Source: Desulfuromusa sp. (lineage in GTDB: Bacteria; Desulfobacterota; Desulfuromonadia; Desulfuromonadales; Geopsychrobacteraceae). From it: a stretch of DNA of 64,000 bases. Below are positions 1-7,544 of this stretch, piece after piece. Below the pieces are notes generated by a model. That model was not told the origin of the DNA and ran no database searches. It was given only the letters and a program-made list of their open reading frames with translations. Each line of letters begins with the position of its first letter. Position 1 is the stretch's first letter. The translations under genes and the position numbers were made by a program. Location of the stretch: NCBI GenBank assembly GCA_016744675.1, contig JADGDX010000006.1, forward strand, positions 1-64,000, in the 5' to 3' direction.

Positions 1-215
1 CTCCAAGAAAGATAACGGAGCAGATCATTAAAATAATCGAGCAGTTGGTCTGCGCTCAATTGATCCAGAGGTGTATCAAAATAGTTTCCCATCCGTCGCA
101 TCGCTCTGGTATAGGCATCAATTGTTTTGGGCTGCAAACCTCGCAATCGAAGAAGTTTACAATGTTTGGTGTACTGCTTGTTGAAGTAGGGATCATCTGG
201 TAATCTTGTATCCAT
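1..215 (-). CDS. Tyrosine recombinase/integrase, N-terminal part (runs off window)
   Basis: The reading frame runs leftward off the window edge; 71 codons are visible. The start is ATG at 215-213 behind a strong AGGAGG at 221-226. The visible protein (starting MDTRLPDDPYF, with KTIDAYTRAMRRMG near residue 40) matches the SAM-like core-binding N-terminal domain of tyrosine recombinases. Its opening resembles the integrase-like protein that often lies upstream of IS91-type transposases. Catalytic residues would lie outside the window, so activity cannot be judged. It marks the left edge of an accessory region rich in small and broken genes. Membership in an IS91-like element is inference from resemblance; the domain call is firmer. 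Confidence 0.75.
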   Translation of the reverse strand, partial: MDTRLPDDPYFNKQYTKHCKLLRLRGLQPKTIDAYTRAMRRMGNYFDTPLDQLSADQLLDYFNDLLRYLSW

Positions 216-299
216 GGAAACCTCCTGAAAAAGGGTTGTCGTTGCCGACAAGTGTAGCATTATGATTGCTACGGAGGAGGCTTACGGTTGGGTGAGGGG

Positions 300-341
300 T
301 TTGTTGTTTTGTTTGCCGCGTTAGCGGCTTCGTTCAACAAA
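300..341. repeat. Nested inverted repeat upstream of the integrase gene (possible element end)
   Basis: GCCGC (315-319) and GCGGC (324-328) form a hairpin with loop GTTA. It is enclosed by TTTGTTG (300-306) and CAACAAA (335-341). It lies about 90 bp upstream of the recombinase start, where the terminus of an IS91-like element could be. GTTC follows at 332-335, which resembles the tetranucleotide used by IS91 elements. The element-end role is speculative; only the repeat is seen. Confidence 0.4.
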
Positions 342-424
342 CTCATCAATCGGAGGGTTAGCTTATTCATTTCGTCGCCGCCGGCCGTTAAAAACCATTA
401 GGCATTTAAAAAAAGGAAATCAAA

Positions 425-805
425 ATGGAAACGATCAATGTCCCAGGTGCTCCAGACGCCATTGGCCCCTACTGCCACGCAATGAAAGTTGGAAACATCA
501 TGTTCTGCTCAGGACAAACCCCTCTTGATCCAGAGACTATGGAATTGGTTGGAACAAGCATTGAAGAGCAAACCAAAAGAGTTTTGGAAAATATATCCAT
601 TGTTCTTGCAAATGAGAATTTGACCCTAAAAAATGTCGCTAAAACGACTGTTTACTTAAAGGAAATGACTGACTTTAACGGCATGAATAAAGTCTACGAA
701 GAAATGTTCCAAGGCCATAAACCAAGCCGCACAACAATTTCGGTCAAACAAAACCCATTAGATGCATTAGTCGAAATAGAATGTGTCGCCGAGTTAAAAT
801 CATAA
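425..805 (+). CDS. ridA: RidA family enamine/imine deaminase
   Basis: A 126-residue protein, the usual length for RidA/YjgF/UK114. Members hydrolyse reactive enamine/imine intermediates made by PLP enzymes such as threonine dehydratase. Family hallmarks are visible: MFCSGQTPLDP near residue 26, and the C-terminal SRTTISV...ALVEIECVAEL block, whose Arg is the conserved substrate-binding residue. The start is ATG with AAGGAAA just upstream. It stands alone on the plus strand, about 155 bp before the next gene. A threonine deaminase (26600-27811), the classic source of its substrate, lies elsewhere in this window. Cytoplasmic. Confidence 0.9.
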   Translation: METINVPGAPDAIGPYCHAMKVGNIMFCSGQTPLDPETMELVGTSIEEQTKRVLENISIVLANENLTLKNVAKTTVYLKEMTDFNGMNKVYEEMFQGHKPSRTTISVKQNPLDALVEIECVAELKS

Positions 806-961
806 AAACATAAGGTGTCCTTTCAATCAGATCTAAACATCTGATATGCTTAAAATAGGACATGCCTGAAACCTTATTGGGCTTCATTCACACGTTTTTA
901 GCAACATCGGCTACTGAGCTGATGGATCAATACCTTAACCTTAACAAAGGAGAGCATCACC

Positions 962-1132
962 ATGTCTGAAACTGTATGCCATTGTATGGATGTCGATCGT
1001 GAAACCATCGTTAACGCTATTAAAGAACAAAAACTGACAACCGTCGAGGAAGTCCAGGATGCTACCACTGCAGGAACTGGCTGTGGCGGCTGTGTTTCTG
1101 TGATTGAAGAAATTCTGGCTGAAAACTCTTAA
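962..1132 (+). CDS. Small BFD-like [2Fe-2S]-binding protein
   Basis: A 56-residue protein reading MSETVCHCMDVDRET and ending in CGGCVSVIEEILAENS. Four cysteines (C6, C8, C41, C44) in the pattern CxC...CGGC match the bacterioferritin-associated-ferredoxin (BFD-like) [2Fe-2S] fold, with the typical helix 'ETIVNAIKEQKLTTVEEV' between the pairs. AAGGAGA lies 8 bases before the ATG, and a clear terminator follows at 1167. Stand-alone BFD-like proteins may carry electrons or regulate iron release; the partner here is not evident. Short but well supported by motif, ribosome-binding site and terminator. Confidence 0.85.
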   Translation: MSETVCHCMDVDRETIVNAIKEQKLTTVEEVQDATTAGTGCGGCVSVIEEILAENS

Positions 1133-1166
1133 TCATAATCCTTAAAACTGAATACAATAACAACAC

Positions 1167-1202
1167 AAAGTGGGCTGCTTTTAAGGCGGCCCACTTTATT
1201 TT
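1167..1202 (+). terminator. Rho-independent terminator after the BFD-like gene
   Basis: AAAGTGGGC..GC pairs with GC.GCCCACTTT (1186-1197), followed by ATTTTA. The stem is GC-rich with a short loop. Confidence 0.8.
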
Positions 1203-1292
1203 ACCGCTTACAAAATAAATACAGTGTCCCCTTTCACCTGCTAAACTTATATAGAATACCCGATTCCGAAAAAACTCAATAGGTGAAACAAC

Positions 1293-1796
1293 ATGACAAT
1301 ATCCACCGAAAATACACTCGACTCTCACTATGCCACGCTAAACGATCCAGATTTCGTCCCAAAATACCGGGCAGCGTGTTTCTGTGGTTCGGTTCAGTAC
1401 GAAGTTAGTGCTGATCCTGTGGATGCGAAACTCTGCCACTGTCGAAGTTGCCAAACGCTCCATGGCGCTCCCATGCAGTGGGCGGCAATTTTCCATAAAA
1501 GACATGTCCGATTCACTGCTGGATGGGATCAACTCCATTTTTATAACAGCGAAAAAAAGCTGAATGCACGGATTCTGCCCTGCAAGGTCAGCTGTAAAAA
1601 CTGTGGGACTCTGATCGCTGATGAAGGTCGCAGAATGTGGCTCGCCTTTCCTTCACTATTTAATTTTGGTGACCCCGCTGAAGTGCCAAATCCATTCAAG
1701 CCGACCTGTCATCTGTTTTATGCCATGCGGGTGACAGATATTGTCGATAACCTACCCAAATGGACTGGACATAAAAATCAATCCGATCGCTGCTAA
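1293..1796 (+). CDS. GFA family protein (Mss4-like zinc fold)
   Basis: 167 residues. The glutathione-dependent formaldehyde-activating (GFA/CENP-V) family signature is present: ACFCGSVQYEV near residue 29, CHCRSCQTLHGAP near 48 and CKNCGTLIAD near 101, giving the zinc-binding cysteine sets CxC, CxxC and CxxC. The C-terminus (CHLFYAMRVTDI..LPKW) resembles family members that end with a 'y..r..di.d.lpkw' segment. Most members have unknown substrates; the formaldehyde name should not be taken as function. AGGTGAAA precedes the ATG. Monocistronic, with a weak hairpin just downstream. Confidence 0.85.
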   Translation: MTISTENTLDSHYATLNDPDFVPKYRAACFCGSVQYEVSADPVDAKLCHCRSCQTLHGAPMQWAAIFHKRHVRFTAGWDQLHFYNSEKKLNARILPCKVSCKNCGTLIADEGRRMWLAFPSLFNFGDPAEVPNPFKPTCHLFYAMRVTDIVDNLPKWTGHKNQSDRC

Positions 1797-1803
1797 CTTG
1801 GTT

Positions 1804-1824
1804 AAAAGACCTGAAGGCTCTTTT
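1804..1824 (+). terminator. Weak hairpin terminator after the GFA gene
   Basis: AAAAGACC pairs with GGCTCTTTT around a TGAA tetraloop, with one bulged C, ending in TTTT. It sits directly behind the stop codon. Confidence 0.5.
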
Positions 1825-2010
1825 GGGTGAGATATCGTGCCCCCCGAATAGGGCCCCGAATGACACAGGATGCTGTATTTGTTTTTCCCATAGAACTGAT
1901 TCATTTTATTTAAATAACCCATTTGACTTGCTCCCGCGTATCTTCTATTCATGTCTCCACATTTCGAATCATTTATGTCAATGACAATCAATTATTCTCA
2001 GGAGTTTCAG

Positions 2011-2436
2011 ATGCGAAGACTGTTTAAAGTTTCCACCATGGTTCTGTTTTTAACTATTTTTCTGTCCGTTCCAGCTTTTGCCTATCAGTACATGACTGCT
2101 GCCGAGGTAAAGCAAAATATGGCCGAAAAGACCCCAATGGCTTTGGTTGATATTCAGGTTGAAGATGAATTTAACCAACACCATATCATTGGTGCCCAGG
2201 CGACCTATGCCTATCCGGTCAAAACAGAAAACGACCGCAATAAGATGGCAGCTGTTATTAAGCCACTTCTCAGTAATGACGATCTTGCTGTTGTTGTTTG
2301 TCCTCGCGGTGGTGGCGGTGCTAAACGTGCCTATAATTTGCTGTTGAAATCCGGTGTTGCTGAAGATCGCGTTTATATCTTGAAAAAGGGACAAGCAGAA
2401 TGGCCCTATCCTGAATTGCTTGAAGCTGCTCACTAA
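2011..2436 (+). CDS. Exported rhodanese-like protein
   Basis: 141 residues from the ATG at 2011, chosen because CAGGAG lies 6-9 bases upstream and because the product then starts with a clean signal peptide (MRRLFKVSTMVLFLTIFLSVPAFA). The mature part has a rhodanese fold: MTAAEVKQNM, then the DIQVEDEFNQHHIIGA segment, and an active-site-like loop VCPRGGGGAKRAY with the cysteine in place. Periplasmic single-domain rhodaneses transfer sulfane sulfur or act in sulfur-compound redox chemistry. The glycine-rich loop after the cysteine is typical of the family. The gene is followed by an 18-bp perfect palindrome. Substrate unknown. Confidence 0.85.
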   Translation: MRRLFKVSTMVLFLTIFLSVPAFAYQYMTAAEVKQNMAEKTPMALVDIQVEDEFNQHHIIGAQATYAYPVKTENDRNKMAAVIKPLLSNDDLAVVVCPRGGGGAKRAYNLLLKSGVAEDRVYILKKGQAEWPYPELLEAAH

Positions 2437-2444
2437 ACGTACAA

Positions 2445-2492
2445 TTTCCAAGAATCCACATGTCTCACTAACAGCATGTGGATTCTTGGAAA
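2445..2492. repeat. Perfect 18-bp inverted repeat after the rhodanese gene
   Basis: TTTCCAAGAATCCACATG (2445-2462) and its exact complement (2475-2492) enclose a 12-base loop. There is no T-tract on either side, so it is not a standard terminator. It lies just before a RAYT transposase remnant, which raises the possibility of a REP-like or element-end palindrome. Confidence 0.75.
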
Positions 2493-2556
2493 GCCATTGA
2501 AATACGGTGTCAAATCTGCCGTTACCTTCCTCCAAAAACACAACTATCCTTCTTTC

Positions 2557-2838
2557 AAGCCTAGAATAGCTCGCATTGTAGCTTCCGCATATCCCCACCA
2601 TGTAGCCCAACGTGGTCATAATCCCAATACGGTTTTTTTGATGATCAGGAGCGGAAGAATTATTGAAGAATCGCAAACCCGCAACGGACATAATTGGCTA
2701 CAGCATTTCAACAAAGAAGCTTTGAGTAAAAATTTGCTCTTATTGCGCGAAAAGCATAAAAAGGACGTAACAATACCAACAAGAGGAAGAAAAATAGGGG
2801 GCACCCCATATCTTCCAAAATTGAAACGACGGAGCAAG
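2557..2838 (+). pseudogene. Remnant of a RAYT/IS200-like (Y1_Tnp) transposase
   Basis: The frame reads KPRIARIVASAYPHHVAQRGHN, which is the N-terminal signature of REP-associated tyrosine transposases (normally MPRxARxVxxxxPHHVxQRG). The central HUH motif and catalytic Tyr region are missing. The following sequence jumps to 'SQTRNG...' and then 'TRGRKIGG', like the basic C-terminal tail of the family. The initiator Met is also absent (Lys in its place). I read this as an internally deleted, dead copy. It sits directly beside a perfect palindrome (2445-2492). The N-terminal match is strong; the C-terminal assignment is tentative. Confidence 0.6.
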
Positions 2839-2839
2839 A

Positions 2840-3088
2840 ATGAAAGTCATCGATTTATCACATGCTATTTCGGTAGATCCATCTGACACAAAAGACTTTC
2901 CAATCCATAAAGCACTATTTGCAGATGATGTCATTATTATTGAAAACTTAGTTAGTCTAGAAAGTATCGGCACTCATTCATTTGAGTTTTCCTGCTTTCC
3001 ATTAAGGATTCAAGAAGCAGACGGTTCTCCAGTAAGAGCAGTTGCATATTTAGAACAAAAAAAACATAACAAACCAACTCGGATGTAA
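2840..3088 (+). pseudogene. Cyclase/kynurenine-formamidase family gene with the middle deleted
   Basis: The 82-residue frame begins MKVIDLSHAIS, the N-terminus of the cyclase (PF04199) family. It then jumps at about residue 11 to SVDPSDTKDFPIHKALF, IIIENLVSLESI and ADGSPVRAVAYLE, which are the family's C-terminal blocks. A full-length member has about 200 or more residues, including the HxGTHxDxPxH metal site, which is absent here. The fusion is in frame, so a short protein could be made, but the active site is lost. The family blocks are seen; the deletion is inferred from knowledge of the family. Confidence 0.7.
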
Positions 3089-3219
3089 ACTACATCTGCG
3101 TTATATTGACGAGCAAAATCAGATTGCGGTGGTCACTGCACCGTTGCGTCGCTGCCGGTTATCATAACCCATGAGCTTTCAACAATCGAACAATAAGTTT
3201 TTACAAAAAGGGATCATCC

Positions 3220-3618
3220 ATGAGTAAATTAAAAAACACAGGCCACAAAGTGTTGTTATTCGTTGAAGAAATTGGCTTGATGATCATTGCTTTGGCCACC
3301 GTTATTGCCATTGGCGTTGAAATATTCTCAATGATTCAAGCCATGTCAGTGACGTTATCAGACCTATTGTTACTTTTTATCTATCTCGAAGTGTTTGCAA
3401 TGGCGGGTATCTACCTTAAGTCAGGAAAACTCCCAGTTCTGATGCCACTTTATATTTCAATCGTGGCAGTCGCACGTTATATGATCCTTGATATGAAAAA
3501 CTTAGATACGTTAAGGATATTGGGACTTGCTGGTGCAGTACTTCTTATTGCAGTTGCGATCCTATCCATTCGATTTGGTCATATTAAATTCCCCTATAGC
3601 AATGAAGAAGATTGCTAA
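3220..3618 (+). CDS. PsiE-like membrane protein (phosphate-starvation-inducible family)
   Basis: 132 residues with four hydrophobic helices (about 9-37, 45-65, 71-90 and 97-120), matching PsiE-family inner-membrane proteins. The block LLLLFIYLEVFAMAGIYLKSGKLPV...PLYISIVAVARYMILD is characteristic. The start is ATG behind AAGGGATC. In E. coli psiE is induced by phosphate starvation, but its molecular role is unknown. No Pho box was identified here. It lies among damaged genes but is itself intact. Confidence 0.85.
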   Translation: MSKLKNTGHKVLLFVEEIGLMIIALATVIAIGVEIFSMIQAMSVTLSDLLLLFIYLEVFAMAGIYLKSGKLPVLMPLYISIVAVARYMILDMKNLDTLRILGLAGAVLLIAVAILSIRFGHIKFPYSNEEDC

Positions 3619-3735
3619 CCGGTTAATAGAAACAACCGAATCAACCAGGTGAAAAACACCTCTGCTTTTTATCGAAGGTTTTTGTGGGGAACACAATATT
3701 ATATCGCCTCCGTTGGTCAGGAATCGTCAATAAAT

Positions 3736-3942
3736 ATGAAGCTTATATCAATACTTATTCTTTCATTCTGCTTACTAGCCGTACTGTGCGGGTGCACTAA
3801 AGAACAAGTGTATAGAAACCTTTACGATGGTATAATGACTCAGGAAAATTTAAAAAATACTCCTGCTGACTCCGCGACTCACTACAAAAGCTACGATCAA
3901 TACAAAAATGAAAGAGAAGAACTGCTCCAAAGAGATGACTGA
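3736..3942 (+). CDS. Small lipoprotein, function unknown
   Basis: From ATG at 3736 the product is 68 residues. It has a lipoprotein signal MKLISILILSFCLLAVLCGC, with the lipobox cysteine at about residue 20, then a short charged mature part (YKSYDQYKNEREELLQRDD). The frame is open further upstream (to 3649), but that extension has no ribosome-binding site and would bury the signal peptide. No family recognised. Small lipoproteins of this 'YxxYxxYxxER' type are common in deltaproteobacterial genomes; membrane anchoring is the only safe statement. Confidence 0.65.
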   Translation: MKLISILILSFCLLAVLCGCTKEQVYRNLYDGIMTQENLKNTPADSATHYKSYDQYKNEREELLQRDD

Positions 3943-4017
3943 TTTTCTAACGAGATAATCAGTCGGTCAAAGGATTGGTCTGATAGTGGAATCACAACCA
4001 ATAAATCAAGGAATATC

Positions 4018-4429
4018 ATGACTGTTTGGATGAGAGAGTTACTAAATAACTTAGACAAACACACGGATGAGAAGACGAAAAAATCTATAATGGAGGCATG
4101 TGGTGAGAAGTGCCCTTTTACTCATCTTACTCACGATAAACTGCTAGAAATCAAAAAAAAGTCCCCCAACGAAGAGGTCTTCTTAGGAAAAATGTGCGAA
4201 CAGTGGCACTTAAGAAGTGAAAACGGACAATACTTTGTCGTTTTTTGATCAATGTTATTGTCCATTGGTCAATGAAAACCTAGAAAGGGTTTCTAAGACC
4301 CTTTGTTTATGCACGCTTGGAAACATTAAACATAAATTTAAAATTGGCCTTGGAAAAGACGTTGAGGTGGAGCTGCAAAAAACGATATTGGCTGGCGATG
4401 ATGAATGTCGCTTTCATATAAAGCTTTAA
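4018..4429 (+). pseudogene. Cysteine-rich protein (ATC-hydrolase/DUF6144-like) with a +1 frameshift
   Basis: The ATG at 4018 (AAGGA 7 bases upstream) opens a frame reading MTVWMRELLNNLDKHTDE...MEACGEKCPF and stopping at TGA 4246-4248. The next frame continues without a gap as DQCYCPLVNENLERVSKTLCLCTLGN and ends in ILAGDDECRFHIKL. Joined, these make a ~136-residue protein with ordered CG..C, CYC, CLC and GDDECRF motifs typical of this family. The junction is a run of six T (4241-4246); five T would restore one frame. It is therefore a mutated gene, a sequencing error in a homopolymer, or a +1 frameshift at TTT-TGA. The family name is my best recollection and should be checked. Confidence 0.7.
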
Positions 4430-4604
4430 GCGAGAAGCAGCATAACTAAGCTATGCCCCAGACAGCAAATATGTTTGTCCTAAACTGAAAAGCCTGATAG
4501 ATATCTATCGTGGCCGTAACGTTTTATCGGCTCCGATTCTTATGAACCCTTGGGTTCTATTTATTTCTGATATTCACTTCAACACACCAAAAGGAGGGGC
4601 ACAC

Positions 4605-5162
4605 ATGTTCCACAAATCTAAGGTAACGTTTTTTTGCTTACTTGCTTTCATCTCTCTTTCTCTACTCGGATGTACAGCAAAGTACCAACCAGTCCCCGAC
4701 ATGGCTAATATCAGCGTGCAATTTGCAAGCTCTTTGTGGGACGGAAAAAAAGTTCCAGACAACCAGCAATGCAACAAGTTCGGTGGAAATGCCCAAACAC
4801 CCAGTCTGAAAGTATCCAACATCCCCGCAACTGCGAATGCAATCATCGTGGAATACAGTGATCGAAGTGCACCGCATATGGATAATGGTGGTCACGGTAA
4901 AATTGGTTATAAAATCACACCTGGCACCAGTGAAGTCACAATTCCATCAGTAGAAGGACATACCTTTGAATTGCCAGAGCAGTTTTTTATCGTTTCTCCA
5001 CATGCGAACCCAAGCTGGGATAAAGCAGGAGCCTATATGCCCCCATGCTCAGGCGGGCGTGGAAACAAATATTACGCGACAATAAAAGCGGTGTATGAAG
5101 CTCCAGAAGATCAACAATCTATGCTCCTCGGAAAAGGAAAAATCGAACTGGGGAAATACTAA
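4605..5162 (+). CDS. Lipoprotein with a PEBP-like (YbhB/Raf-kinase-inhibitor-like) domain
   Basis: 185 residues from ATG 4605, chosen for the AGGAGG 7 bases before it and the clean lipoprotein signal ending LSLLGC. The frame is open for 21 codons further up without support. The mature part has TPSLKVSNIPATANAIIVEYSD, which is like the phosphatidylethanolamine-binding fold (SPxLxxxNIPxGAxSxxLxxxD). Near the C-terminus MPPCSGGRGNKYYATIKAVY resembles the PEBP 'PPSGxHRYxFxxYAL' segment. The match is by pattern only. Role and ligand are unknown. A hairpin follows. Confidence 0.6.
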   Translation: MFHKSKVTFFCLLAFISLSLLGCTAKYQPVPDMANISVQFASSLWDGKKVPDNQQCNKFGGNAQTPSLKVSNIPATANAIIVEYSDRSAPHMDNGGHGKIGYKITPGTSEVTIPSVEGHTFELPEQFFIVSPHANPSWDKAGAYMPPCSGGRGNKYYATIKAVYEAPEDQQSMLLGKGKIELGKY

Positions 5163-5170
5163 TAAAAACT

Positions 5171-5198
5171 GCACTCCTGCTACTTTAGGCAGGGGTGC
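5171..5198 (+). terminator. Hairpin after the PEBP-like gene
   Basis: GCACTCCTGC (5171-5180) pairs with GCAGGGGTGC (5189-5198), with one G-T wobble and loop TACTTTAG. The tail is only TTA, so termination strength is uncertain. Confidence 0.5.
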
Positions 5199-5347
5199 TT
5201 AGGGGATGTTATATTAAAAGCATCAACGAAAAGCGTCCCCAAACGTGCTTATAGAAAAAAAAGGGGGGGAGGTGAGATCACGAACACATCGTATTTATAA
5301 GTCTATCCATTTCATAGATTATTCGATTCTAACCAAAAGGACATGCT

Positions 5348-5968
5348 GTGTTAAAAAAAGTAATTCTAGGCCTATGCCTCAGTTCCATATTCTTCGTAAA
5401 TAGCGCCTTTGCAGGAGAATCTGTAAAGTTCGTCGTTGATGTAAAGCCTCTTTCTTTTCTTGTTGCTGAAGATATCGATGGATTTTATTCATATAATTCT
5501 AGCTACTATAGCTACCGCTCAGAAACAGTCGACGGAAGTGCACTATGGACCCCACACCTAAAGGCAGGCATTGGGTTTAACATTGGGGATAAAGTTGGTA
5601 TTGATGTTACTGGTGGGCTCGGCTATATGATTGGCGGTGAAGTCCTCAGTGCCCCTTTTCTTACGCTAGACGCAGCTCTCTTATTTAAACTTGGAAGTGC
5701 GATTACTATTGGTCCGCATATTGGTCTTATCTCTATTGACGAAATTGATTGGGACGGAGAGAGCGATATCGAGCTTTCAGATACTCAAGGTGTTTATGGA
5801 GGTTTAGTTTTTACTGCAGGAAAAGAAAAGTTCTCTTTTTGCCTCGCAATCGATGCGGTAAGTCTTGACGATATAGAAGTTACTGACGGGGCCGCATGGA
5901 CCTCCAGTAGAGACACCATTGATCTTTCCGGATGGAAAATAGATCTCGGTATGAAAATGAGATTTTAG
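5348..5968 (+). CDS. Outer-membrane beta-barrel protein, function unknown
   Basis: 206 residues, GTG start with AAGGA upstream; the nearby ATG at 5343 is out of frame and closes at once. The signal peptide MLKKVILGLCLSSIFFVNSAFA is followed by alternating aromatic/polar strands (YNSSYYSYRS, LKAGIGFNIGDKVGIDVTGGLGYMIGG) and an ending IDLGMKMRF, with a terminal Phe as in barrel proteins recognised by BamA. No specific family is recognised. It closes the accessory region and is followed by a strong terminator. Confidence 0.75.
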   Translation: MLKKVILGLCLSSIFFVNSAFAGESVKFVVDVKPLSFLVAEDIDGFYSYNSSYYSYRSETVDGSALWTPHLKAGIGFNIGDKVGIDVTGGLGYMIGGEVLSAPFLTLDAALLFKLGSAITIGPHIGLISIDEIDWDGESDIELSDTQGVYGGLVFTAGKEKFSFCLAIDAVSLDDIEVTDGAAWTSSRDTIDLSGWKIDLGMKMRF

Positions 5969-5995
5969 AGTCTCTCGATTTATGATTCTTTATTT

Positions 5996-6024
5996 AGCCA
6001 CCTTCACCTGAAGGTGGCTTTTTT
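5996..6024 (+). terminator. Strong Rho-independent terminator
   Basis: AGCCACCTTCA (5996-6006) and TGAAGGTGGCT (6009-6019) form a perfect 11-bp stem followed by TTTTT. Confidence 0.9.
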
Positions 6025-6162
6025 ATGTGGTGATCACAAATGTCACTTCCTTATAGAGGCTAAAAAGAGCTAACATGAACTCTTAACTCCCCAAGAACGT
6101 AGATACCACAAGTGAAGAATGAGTCTCTATACAATGAGCTCCCCAGGAAATGATTTAAAACA

Positions 6163-6936
6163 ATGATTGTTGAATTACTGTCTCTTTTTACAGCTGGCCT
6201 TTTCGGAGGTATTCTCAACTCGATTGCCGGAGGAGGGAGCTTCATAACATTTCCCGCTCTTCTCTTTTTTGGTGTTCCTCCAATTAGTGCTAACGCGACA
6301 AACACTTTTGCCTCTTGTGGCGGTTATTTGAGCGGTGTTTATGCTTTTCGCAAGGACCTCCGCGCGCACAAGAAAGAACTCCCCCAGATCATCTTGATTA
6401 GCCTCGTCGGTGGCATCACAGGGGCATTCTTACTTCTTCTGACACCCGAATCGGTATTTCGTGAAATCATTCCTTGGCTGCTGCTCTTTGCAACACTCCT
6501 TTTTATCTTTGGAGGAAAACTCAACAGCACGTTGAAACAATTCGCGTCATATCATCAGCATGCCACAATCATTGGTAAACTATTGCTCATTCTGCTGCTT
6601 TTGGCGATATGCCTCTATGGCGGTTTTTTTAACGCAGGCCTGGGGATCATTGTTCTGAGCTATTTAGCACTGGCAGGATATTCGAATATTAACACGATGA
6701 ACGGCTTGAAACTGCTTGTGTCATCAACCATATCACTGATTGCGATTGCTCTATTTGTATACAGTGGAGTCATTGCATGGCGCGAAGGAATTTGTGTTCT
6801 TCTTGGCACATTGGTGGGTGGGTATGTTGCAGCCCATGTTGCCCGTAAACTGTCGCAAAAACATGTTAGAACATTCATTATTCTCGTCAGTTGTGGCATG
6901 ACGTCTTACTTCTTTATTGACATGTACTTCCTATAG
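6163..6936 (+). CDS. TauE/SafE family (sulfite-exporter-like) permease
   Basis: 257 residues with 7-8 predicted membrane helices and the family's N-terminal signature GGILNSIAGGGSFITFPALLFFGV...ANATNTFA. The internal repeat is visible as GGFFNAGLGIIVLSYLALAG near residue 152. TauE/SafE proteins are thought to move organosulfur or sulfur oxyanions across the inner membrane, but the substrate here cannot be read from sequence. The gene is followed after 14 bases by tag, so the two, together with the overlapping YcxB gene, probably form one transcript. Confidence 0.88.
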   Translation: MIVELLSLFTAGLFGGILNSIAGGGSFITFPALLFFGVPPISANATNTFASCGGYLSGVYAFRKDLRAHKKELPQIILISLVGGITGAFLLLLTPESVFREIIPWLLLFATLLFIFGGKLNSTLKQFASYHQHATIIGKLLLILLLLAICLYGGFFNAGLGIIVLSYLALAGYSNINTMNGLKLLVSSTISLIAIALFVYSGVIAWREGICVLLGTLVGGYVAAHVARKLSQKHVRTFIILVSCGMTSYFFIDMYFL

Positions 6937-6950
6937 AAAGTTTAAAAAAT

Positions 6951-7544
6951 ATGTCTATCAACCGATGTCAGTGGTGTGGCGATGACCCACATTATCAGGA
7001 TTACCACGATAAGGAATGGGGAGTTCCCCTCCATCATGAACGGGATTTATTTGAGTTTCTCTGTTTAGAAGGAGCTCAGGCAGGATTGAGCTGGATTACG
7101 ATCTTGAAAAAAAGAGAAAACTATCGAAATGCGTTCGATCAATTTAATGCAGAGACGATAGCCGCTTACAATAACGATAAGATTGCCGCCCTTTTGCAAG
7201 ACAAAGGGATCGTCAGAAATAAGTTAAAGGTTAACGCCTTTGTCAATAATGCCCAATGTTACCTCAACATGTTAGAGAAAGGGGAAACACTTGATCAGTT
7301 TTTCTGGGGCTTTGTTGATGGACAACCGATCCAAAACAGCTGGAAACGTCACGCCGACATCCCCACCACAACCCCCCTGTCTGATCTTATCTACAAGGAG
7401 ATGAAACTGCGCGGCTTTAAATTCGTCGGGAGTACGATCTGCTATGCTCTGATGCAGGCTATTGGGATGGTCAATGATCACACCACGGACTGCTTCAGAC
7501 ATCGGGAGTTGTCAGCGCAAAAGGATCTCAAAGGGTCACTATGA
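6951..7544 (+). CDS. tag: DNA-3-methyladenine glycosylase I
   Basis: 197 residues. Tag removes 3-methyladenine from alkylated DNA in base excision repair. Diagnostic features are the N-terminal RCQWCGDDPHYQDYHDKEWGVP with the zinc-binding Cys, the helix-hairpin-helix part LEGAQAGLSWITILKKRENYR, and the FKFVGSTICYALMQAIGMVNDH block, which contains the C-terminal zinc/His region (CFRH). Usual length for the family. The stop codon overlaps the start of the next gene by 4 bases (ATGA), implying coupled translation. Confidence 0.95.
   Translation: MSINRCQWCGDDPHYQDYHDKEWGVPLHHERDLFEFLCLEGAQAGLSWITILKKRENYRNAFDQFNAETIAAYNNDKIAALLQDKGIVRNKLKVNAFVNNAQCYLNMLEKGETLDQFFWGFVDGQPIQNSWKRHADIPTTTPLSDLIYKEMKLRGFKFVGSTICYALMQAIGMVNDHTTDCFRHRELSAQKDLKGSL

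Noticed and set aside
300-400. Integron attC site or cassette array at the left edge
   Set aside because: No paired RYYYAAC/GTTRRRY boxes with the correct spacing were found, and the following genes do not have repeated sites between them.
3095-3180. Possible gene fragment in the frame reading HLRYIDEQNQIAVVTAPLRRC
   Set aside because: It has no start codon or ribosome-binding site and no family I recognise; it may be debris of another broken gene, but the support is too thin.
4246-4248. TGA in the cysteine-rich gene read as a second selenocysteine codon
   Set aside because: Reading through this TGA in the same frame gives only unrelated short sequence and a further stop. The family sequence continues in the +1 frame, so it is a frameshift, not Sec.
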